DNA from: Isoetes taiwanensis
Taxonomy: Eukaryota; Streptophyta; Lycopodiopsida; Isoetales; Isoetaceae
Assembly: GCA_021234155.1 (NCBI GenBank)
Contig: JAJEKV010000085.1
Span: 312,001-376,000 of the forward strand
DNA length: 64,000 nucleotides
Direction: 5' to 3'
The position numbers were made by a program, and so were the translations under genes. Under the pieces are notes generated by a model that saw only the letters and a list, made by a program, of their open reading frames with translations, searched no databases and was not told the DNA's origin. Position 1 is the first letter of the stretch; each line of letters begins with the position of its first letter. Shown in pieces: positions 54,804 through 64,000 of this stretch.

Positions 54804-55965
54804 ATGGTGTTGGAAATGTCGACCAAGACTAGGGCAAAGAAGGGAGATGGGGTTGGGTCTTCTGTGGCTCCTGTAACAGTGAACAGGGATGCGTCCAAGG
54901 ATGTTAATGTTACCAATGCAAAGAGAGCTTTAAAAAAACCTGTTTTAGTCATGTCCACATCTGGACAGAATGATTCCGACTCCGATGCCAGTTCCGAAAC
55001 TGGTGGGACTGTCGCAGATTTCAATGGAGGTGTGGTGCAGGATGTTGTACAGCAGGTTGGGCAGCAGCACGCAGCCCCTAAACAGGGGATTTTGGCAGCC
55101 CCTAAGCAGGGTATGGTGGCAGCCCCTAAGCGGGGATTGACTTGGCTCTGTTTCTCAAAGCAGCCCATGATCTTGATCTAAAAGCGGTGGGTATTGTGGG
55201 CGGCCTGGATCCTTCTTCCATAGCTACCTATCAAGCTATGTTCATGGGAAATCTGAAACAAGAGTTATTGGAAGCTATGCAAGGGACAATACAAGCTGCC
55301 ATCAAATTTGCAGTAGATTCGATCATCCAAGATCTCAAGAAGTCTTTCTTGGAGCAAATGAATCTTTTAATTGGAGGCTTTCAAGAGTCAAATGAGGTCT
55401 GAATTTTCTGATTTTAAGAGGCAGATTCAAAATGAAATGGCACAGTGCATGATGATGATGATTCTAGCGGCGAGGAGAAGAAGATGATAGTCACAGATCA
55501 ATTGGCAAAAGCCCAGCTATCTTAAGTTAATGGCAGCCCAAAAACAACACAATCAAACACTTGCACGCTTTCATGGAGGAACAAGATAAAAGCGCCAATC
55601 GAAAGCTCTAAATGTCCGTTTGGTGGGTCTTCCGAAGAACCAAAGGAGAATACCGCATCAAGGTGGCGCTTTCTTTTCCGAAAAAGATGCAATGTGAGGA
55701 TTGTAGAATTTTGGAGGCATTCGAGTTGGTAAGCTTGCTGGAAATGCACGGCATATTGTGGTCAAATTTGCAAATAGAGAGTCTAAAATGGAAATATTGA
55801 GGAAAAGGCAATGTTAAAAGGAGAGGGAGTCCGGGTGAATGAAGATATGACAAAAGATCAATATAAAGAACATAAAAAGGAACTTTTGAAATTCAAGGAA
55901 GCAAAAAGAATGGTCGAAGGTTGTTTGGAGGAAGGGGCGAGTAGTGGTGGATGGTGCCACTAAGA
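54804..55965 (+). pseudogene. LINE F ORF1
   Basis: ATG at 54804 or 54816 (MVLEMSTKTRAKKGDG). It has an acidic/Ser stretch (TSGQNDSDSDASSE), then three APKQG-type repeats (about 55073-55137). The coiled-coil region follows (GNLKQELLEAMQGTIQAAIK, LKKSFLEQMNLLIGGF). The RRM-like part is frameshifted but readable (RHIVVKFANRESKMEILRK), then RVNEDMTKDQYKEHKKELLK and VVVDGATKSIA, with TAG at about 55973. Frame changes near 55180, 55400 and 55600-55800. Confidence 0.75.
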
Positions 55966-55975
55966 GCATAGCATA

Positions 55976-58900
55976 GGAATTTGCCACCGGGGGGTGATGT
56001 GTTGGAATATTAATACTCGACACGAGAAAAGATAACTACTATGAGTAGTATACTTGCAAATATAGATATTGTTTTCTTTCTTGGGAGAAAAGAGCATGAG
56101 GAATGCAGTGCACTTTGAAATTAATGGTTTTAAGATGATGCATTTTGTTTGGTCCCCAAAAGGATGGAGATACAAGAGTTACGGTGGCATTGCATGCTTT
56201 GTTAGGCATGGATTTGTGCATTTAGTTCACAGTTCTTTTTCAAAAAGCAACTTCTGCGGTGCATTTGGATTAGTGTGCGAGGCAATTTGGCAGCGTATAT
56301 ATTCTTTGGATGTTATTATCCACATGAGGGTCTCCGGTATATAATTAATTGAAGTGGATAGAGATGATCCTTTTCTTGCTTGATTGGAGCAGGATGTTGT
56401 TTTCTTTTGTGATACAGGGGAGGTTTTATTGATGGGAGATTTCAATGGGCCGAACTAACTTCACCCAGGCAGGCCATGGTAAGTATGGAGGGGAGAGCGG
56501 AGTGGGTAGAAATGCTAGATGACAATGAATTGGCGAGAAATTGGTTGGGAAGCGAAATCGGATGACAAAATTCGGTGGCCTTCCCCGGAAGGGGAATCAT
56601 GTTCTAACATTTTTCTGTGGGGTTAAATCTGGTTATTTATAATGGCATTGATGTGGTTTCTAGGATCGGGGAGCACTTACATGCGGAGAGGGCAAGTGTG
56701 GTGGATTATGTCTTAGCTAAGCCCTCTTTTATTCAACAAGTTGTAAATTTTTGCTATTGGGAAAGATAATATTGAATCGGATCATGAGCCTCTTTTTCTT
56801 GACCTTTGCATTCTTTGGTTTGCCTAAGCATAAGGTTGTGTCACAAGCACTCCTTAAACCTATTATGAGGTATGATAAATCGATATATACAAAGCTTGTT
56901 GTGAGAAAAATGCCTCTACTATCACATGGCCAACTAATGCGACAGAACTTCGATCATGCCCTTACTCGGATGGTTCTTGAATCTGCTAATACATGTTTTG
57001 TGTCGCCTGGTGAGAATGGGGCTGCCTTGCAATGGTTGGTTTGACTATGAATCACGAGGATGCAAAGAAGACAATTTAAATTAGCAAAAGGGGATCACGA
57101 AGGCCTTGGCAAGAAGGGAGTACATCGAATGGTTAAGAGGAAGAAACGGGCTTATTTGCATAAGAAACATGGCGGATGGTCCGCGAATTATTGGCATATC
57201 CAGAAGAAGTTTTGGAATAGATTGAAACCTTCCCAAAAACCGAAGTACAATGGTAGAGGTTGGTGCTTTGATGAATCATATTAGACATCTCTATCATGTG
57301 CCGTGTGTAGACACAAAAAATGGATGGGGCATATGAGGGAGGGCTTGTGTTTCTTTTTGGAGGGCGTGCGGGGATGGGCTCCAAAGATTATCAATGGTAA
57401 AGCGGCCAGATTAGAAGGGCTTATGGCTGAAATGTTTAAATGGGCAGGTGATAGTGTGGTAGAAGTCTTGGTAAAGTTGTGCAATCTTTGTCTTGTTTGA
57501 AAGGCTTCCCACGCACATGGCAAGTGAATAGGGTGGTCCCTCTTCATAAAAGGCGGGTGATGAGTTTGATCCAAATAACTACCGTATGATTATGATATGT
57601 AGTTTTATGCCAAGCTTTTGCTAACATCTTTGAGCAGCTAAAATAAGCACATGGTCCGAGGTTCATAATGTAAAACAACAAAGCAAATTTGGTTTTAGAG
57701 GCGAGGAGGTCTACAACAGATCATTTGGTTACCATGAGAGCCATGATGGATTCAGTGGTTGGTAAGAAGAAACCTTTATATGCATTGTTTGTTGATTTCT
57801 CTAAAGCTTTTGATATGGTTGGAAGAAGACATTTGTGGTATCGGCTCTTGGTGTGCACGCGGAGTATCATCGTTGGCCAAACTTTATGATAAAGTATTGG
57901 TTCAGCTTTCTTTCCGGACACCGATGATGAGTATGTTGAAAGCAATATGGGGGTTAAGCGGGGCTGCCCACTATCGCCCACACTTTTTGGTTTGTTCATA
58001 GACCAAGCCGGAGGATTGGATCTGTCAAAATGGTGGTGATGGAACGCCTCTATATGGAGTGCGTTCTTCTACTATTGTTGTATGCCGATGATGTTGTTCT
58101 ATTATCTAGGAGTGTAAGGGTCTACAAAAGCACTTGGATGCTCTTGAGGGATTTTGTGACACGAAAAGCTTGGTCAACATGGCTAAAACCAAGGTTGTAG
58201 TGTTTGGAGCTACCAAGGTAGATCATGTAAAGGTATTTTACAAAGGAGGCACATTGACATTGTGGATAGTTATAAGTATCTTGGTCTAATTCTAGACAAA
58301 AGGCCCAACTGGAATATAGCGGTGAGCAAAAAGCGGATGGTGGGCTTAAGGCTCTCTATGCCATGCAGCAGGTAGGAAGCGGATATATGGGATTTCAGCA
58401 TGAAGAAGCGGTTATATATTGCTTTGGTGCAATCAGTGGTGCTATATGGATGTGAGGTGTGGGGGGCCAGTTTGGCGTTGGATAGATGGAAGAAAATTGA
58501 AAAAATACAAAAAAGATTCTTTTAGTCTTTGAGCTTGGAACTAAGATGCAAACACCATATGATATCTTTGTTAGTGGAATGTGGGATGCTCTCTTTGGAA
58601 GGAAGCACTTTTGTAGGACTCTCCATTATGTGCATAAGGTGCTCTATGTCATGTCGAATGATAGTTTGCCAAGGTTGGCATTGGAGGAGGACACCATACG
58701 AAAGGATGGTTTTAAGGACATAGAGGGGTGGCTAGCCAAATGGGGGATGCATATGGATGATTTGGAAAATTGTAAGGATAATATACGAGGTTGGGTTGTG
58801 GATAATGTAACCCGTGTGTCTTTGGAGAGAAGGTGCGGTGAAGAAGGAGTTCTCAGGGGTCCATATCAATCCCATGCTACAAGGGGCGATTACTTACGAA

Positions 58901-59300
58901 CACATTTTACGTAAAGCAGAGAGCAGGCTATATGTAAGATGAGGTTAAGCTCACACGGGGCTTGGGGTGGAGTTGGGGAGATGGAGTGATATTCCACATG
59001 AGCTTAGGTGGGTGCAAGTTGTGTGGCTGTGGGACTCTTGAGGATGAGGCACATGTGCTACTTCACTTGTTCATCATATGACACATTAGCGTGATAAACA
59101 TGGCATGAAAGCTTATACACTTCTGAATTTTTAACTACCACAGGGGTGTGATTGGGGCGTATATACTTGCTGTTTTTTGGACCATAGAAAAGATGTTTGA
59201 AAGCAATGGATGTAAAGAGGAGGGCGAGGAAGAGATTGAGGGGGTTAATGCATTATTATCCGATGATGCATTAGATGAACTTTTCTATAATTACTAATGT
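55976..59300 (+). pseudogene. LINE F ORF2
   Basis: After the TAG the endonuclease reads MCWNINT one frame off, with a six-G run between, so a lost G is likely. Remnants: GRKEHEE, YGGIACFVRHGF, MGDFNG, SDHEPLFL; RT: AARLEGLMAEMFKWAG, RSTTDHLVTMRAMMD, motif A FVDFSKAFDMV, motif B MGVKRGCPLSPTLF, motif C LLYADDVVLL; then LYGCEVWG and CKLCGCGTLEDEAH; tail DDALDELFYNY. Too many breaks to give a protein, but the family and order are clear. Confidence 0.8.
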
Positions 59301-59311
59301 ACTGGTTTGGA

Positions 59312-59341
59312 CGTCTCATAGGCCTGGCGGTCTCACAGACG
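59312..59341 (+). ncRNA. LINE F 3' stem-loop
   Basis: CGTCTCATAGGCC pairs with GGTCTCACAGACG around TGGC-type loop, then TAATAATACAATTTCATTT. Confidence 0.78.
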
Positions 59342-59374
59342 TAATAATACAATTTCATTTCATTTCATTTCATT

Positions 59375-59392
59375 TCTCTCTCTCTCTCTCTC
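59375..59392. repeat. (TC)9 between LINE F and LINE G
   Basis: Short pure TC run between two LINE copies. Confidence 0.9.
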
Positions 59393-60640
<1,248 letters not shown>

Positions 60641-61580
60641 GTGCACTCTTAACTCCTTACCTGTTCATTTTGCTTTCTAGTTGTGCAGGGATGAGATTAT
60701 TAACATATTCTAAAATACCCTTTATGTGCGAATGAGATTGTTAATAAATTCTGTTATCTTAAATGTTAAGAACTAAACCTTAACTTGTACTAGTTATGGT
60801 GCCCTTGCCGAACTTTAGCGAGTTTTTTGTAGGGTGGTTATCTTGTAGTTGCATTATGTTTGTTTGTGAGGTAGTTTTATGGTGTAATGTTACAGGAACA
60901 ATAGTATTATAGTTGGAGATTGATGGTCTTGGCAACAATTGTTATGAATTGAAATGGTAGAAGTGATGTAAAAGATGCAAGTGATGTAAGTGATGATTGA
61001 GGATGCAGAACTTTTTGGTATTATATGACAAGAGATAAGGTTTAATATGGAGTGAGACACAATGTTGAATTCTAGTATTATTCTATTCTGCTAAATAGTC
61101 TATTGGAAATTGAAGCAAGTTAAAGTGCATTCATATCCTAGAAATCTTGGGCTTTATTATTACGCATTGCCATTATGCCATTTATGTCGTTTGTTTCCTT
61201 TTGAAGTATAGTTATTTCTATAAATCTGTCAACGTAAGCTTCAAACAGTTTTGTTCTTGAATAAAATTCTATATAAGGTGCACTGTATAAGGTCAACATT
61301 GGCTCAATTTTTTTAATAACGGAATAATATTACATCTAGGCCATTCAATGTTTCAATCAACTTTTAAATGTCGTGTTTTTGCATTGCAAGATTAACAACT
61401 TGATACAACCACTTTTGTGGATAAAATATTTCTTTTGGATGCAATTTAGACAAAATATTTCTCTTGGATGCATCTCTTCCACAATTCCTAGGTCGCCCAA
61501 GTTTTACACAAATGTGTTCTTGTGTTGCGGCATTAACGGACTAACATAACATAAATGCATGCATTTTAAGCGAAGTTAGA

Positions 61581-61719
61581 AATTACAATTACTATACTAA
61601 GTACAGAGCCAAAAGAATCAGTCATGGCTGCCAAAGATCTAAGAAGAGTTATATTACAATTACTGTTCCAAGTACATAAGTAAGAGAAGTAGTAATGGCA
61701 GCCAAAGATCTAGGAAGCC
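61581..61719. repeat. Imperfect tandem duplication, about 72-bp period
   Basis: aattacaattact...agtacataa...atggctgccaaagatct recurs from 61653 with substitutions (atggcagccaaagatct). Confidence 0.65.
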
Positions 61720-62948
61720 TTCCTCCTCTGCCTATTGGTGGGAATGGAAGTCTTTCTCCTTTGCCTAGGGAATCTCTTAATGTTATAATTAAGAAAGTTG
61801 TAGAGTGTGCACTATAATATGAGCAAGCGTGCTTTACTCGGACATCTAAGAAGACAGTTACCCTTCAAAGTCCAGGAGGTCTCTATATCTTGGCTTTTAC
61901 CTTTGTCCTTTTGGCCTTGGGAAGGGACAAATATCTTGGATTGTTTTAGAGTGTGCCACGAAGAGTCATGCTTGGAGCCAAAAAAAAAGGAGATCAAGCA
62001 AATGAATTTGCACAAACAACAATGAATATAATAGAACAAAGAATATAACAGATTGATGGCCTCAGGTGAAAAGAGCAATGCAAACCACGAAGCTTGAGGG
62101 CTTATATTGGTGAAACAATGCATAGTATTCCAAATCAAATAATACCCATATAAGCAATTGTACACTCAAATTTCTATTTAACCGATATCACCTAGTTGGC
62201 GAGAAAAGATCACCCAGAGTTGGTAGAAAGATCGTAATCTTTTAGAGTGGAGTCTAGTATTGTAGCTTCGGTGAGGGCAAGTCATTTCCCTTCTGATATG
62301 ATTACTCTATTTAGATTAAAAAAACATAAAAGGCCATAATTAGGAACTTATATAGTAATCTTTTGAGTGCTTCTTAACATTTCCTTCTAAAATGAGTTCT
62401 TTCGCAATACTACTTTGTTCTGTTGGTATTGGTATTGTGTTATGTAGAATTAACAATTAGGGATGGCGGGTGTATGTTTTAAATCGGGATGGTGGGAGAT
62501 GATAGTGGGAACAATTGCCCATGGTGATCATGGAGGTATGAAATCCTATAGAGTGCTAAAATGCAAATCCAATTAGTATAGACACTAAAAGTCATTTTGA
62601 TATGTGTAACTCTAATAATAATAATAAAAAGATGGCTTCTTCTTGTTGGATCAAAGAAATCACTATGGCATCACGTGATTTACTAACTTAACATGATTAA
62701 AACGTTACAGTTGTCATAGAAGGCACACATATACCAACTTCATGGGAGCGCCTTGGGCAGAAGTTGAGACATCGTAATATTTTAGAGGATATTGATCCAT
62801 TTGCATTTTAGGTATCTAAGAGCTAAAGGAGGATAGATGCCTTTAAAGCATAGAGTAGAGAACATTTTATGAACTATGAATACATGTGAAGAAGCATCGT
62901 GTTTAAAGAAATAGGGGAAAATAAAATACAACCTTTCAATGCCAAATG

Positions 62949-63113
62949 AGGACCTATATTCACAATAGGTATTCATGTTAAAAGTTTGTTAACAATGTCA
63001 CTCAAAGGTTGGCTAAGGGGATATCTCAATTAGGACTTATCTTCACAATATGTATTCAAGTTAAATATATTAGCAATGTTAGTCAAAGGTTGTTTAAGGG
63101 GATATTTCACTGA
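62949..63113. repeat. Imperfect tandem duplication, 83-bp period
   Basis: aggacctatattcacaatag at 62949 recurs as aggacttatcttcacaatat at 63032; both copies end with aaggggatat(c/t)tca. Confidence 0.7.
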
Positions 63114-64000
63114 AGGTGTAAGGTTGGAAAGGTAGGATGATAGAATCGTGGGAGTAAAGTTGCAAAGATAACTCATTGGGTAGTGTTAAGGTTGCAAAGA
63201 ACTATAGGTGTAACGTTGCAAAAAACTTTTAAAATTCAATAAAATTGATAAATGTTCTAAAACGTTGGCTAAATTTAAAATAGAGGCGTGCTAGATTCCA
63301 TATTGTTTCATTTTAAGAATCACCCTTTTAGTTCTAGCATTTCATCGATTTGAAGAAACTTGAAGATGGGATGGTTTCATTCTCGAGATCTCACAATCAA
63401 TCTAAAAGGCATAGTTTTAGAAGAGACATCTAGTAGATTTTTAGAGAACATGTGTTACGTATAACAACATGGATTTGAACATGTGCCTAAACACATAAGA
63501 ACGGCCATTGCTAAATCATATGGTTTGCACTCGCTTTACGCATCTTCATTGCCTTAAAAATTTTATCATCTATTGTCAAAATTCAGCTTTCGGAGGTAAT
63601 TTGTCCCTCCCCGCATCACAAAAACAACATTTTGTCGATGCTTGACTAATTGCAATGCAGTCAAGATTGCAGGGTCTTGTACAAATAAAAGGGAGGGTTT
63701 TGTTCCAAATAAAAGGGAGCAGCAAGTCACGTTGTGCAAATTATGCCTCGTTAAGCGCTATATAGCATAGTTTTAAACCCAAAATCACATAGTTGAAAAG
63801 ATGGCCTAGATATCAAGACTGTTTTTAATGATTTACAAACAACGAACCCTCTTCTCATCAATCAAGCATGCAACTTTCCCTTATATTTTCATGCATGCGT
63901 ATCTATGCACAAGGCTAGAGTTTAACATAGAAGAAAGTAAGAAAGGAAGGTACTTTTATCGTCCACGGAGACCAATCGGTCTATGGGACCCAATACAAAA

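Larger units (their letters stand above)
60641..64000. other. Right flank, AT-rich, no gene recognised
   Basis: No supported coding region, RNA gene or transposon protein. Two imperfect tandem duplications are present (61581-61719, 62949-63113), together with short gtaaggttgcaaag-like repeats around 63160-63235. Confidence 0.6.

Overview
This is nuclear DNA of a land plant. The evidence is one intact-looking plant-type AP2/ERF repressor gene (2183-2899), plant-type PIF/Harbinger transposons with a Myb/SANT-like partner gene, and a chromodomain Ty3/gypsy element primed by an initiator-Met-tRNA-like site. I cannot place the species. No tRNA, rRNA or CRISPR array was seen. Apart from the ERF gene, almost every coding region is a broken transposable-element gene.

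Layout. 1-1700 is unassigned flank with two related hairpins. 1700-2900 is the ERF gene and its promoter and leader. 2900-4740 is flank with a small foldback structure. 4738-54600 is one long array of mobile elements, and 54600-60640 is a chain of LINE copies separated by (CT)n. 60640-64000 is AT-rich flank in which I see no gene.

The array from about 5.6 to 54.2 kb repeats one composite unit. The unit is a Harbinger-type element (H) with a rightward Myb-like gene and a leftward transposase, then a hairpin-bearing module (L-left), then (GA)n, a LINE on the minus strand, (GA)n, a second hairpin module (L-right), a short conserved joint (TAA, six bases, TTA) and the next H. H left ends lie at about 5957, 23362, 30309 and 53051. 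The units differ in size because H3 and H4 are internally deleted and because later elements are nested in the LINEs: a solo-LTR-like piece (11488-12276), a 7.7-kb DNA transposon (13682-21376), and a 13-kb chromovirus-like LTR retrotransposon (32462-45520) with a clean 5-bp target duplication.

The LINEs are the most interesting content. They carry ORF1 (coiled coil, RRM-like fold, basic C-terminal segment) and ORF2 (APE-type endonuclease, reverse transcriptase, CCHC-like finger). Nearly every copy sits inside a (GA)n/(CT)n tract with its sense strand on the CT strand, including tandem chains of truncated copies separated only by (CT)n. All eight 3' ends carry a similar stem-loop whose arms change together. 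ORF1 and ORF2 are separated by a single in-frame TAG in the three copies where the frame can be read, and a fourth has the TAG followed by a likely one-base slip. This suggests a microsatellite-targeting plant LINE lineage that recognises a 3' RNA hairpin and may express ORF2 by stop-codon readthrough or reinitiation.

Frames are broken very often, and the two LTRs of the retrotransposon differ in a patchy, indel-rich way, so some lesions may be consensus errors rather than biology.
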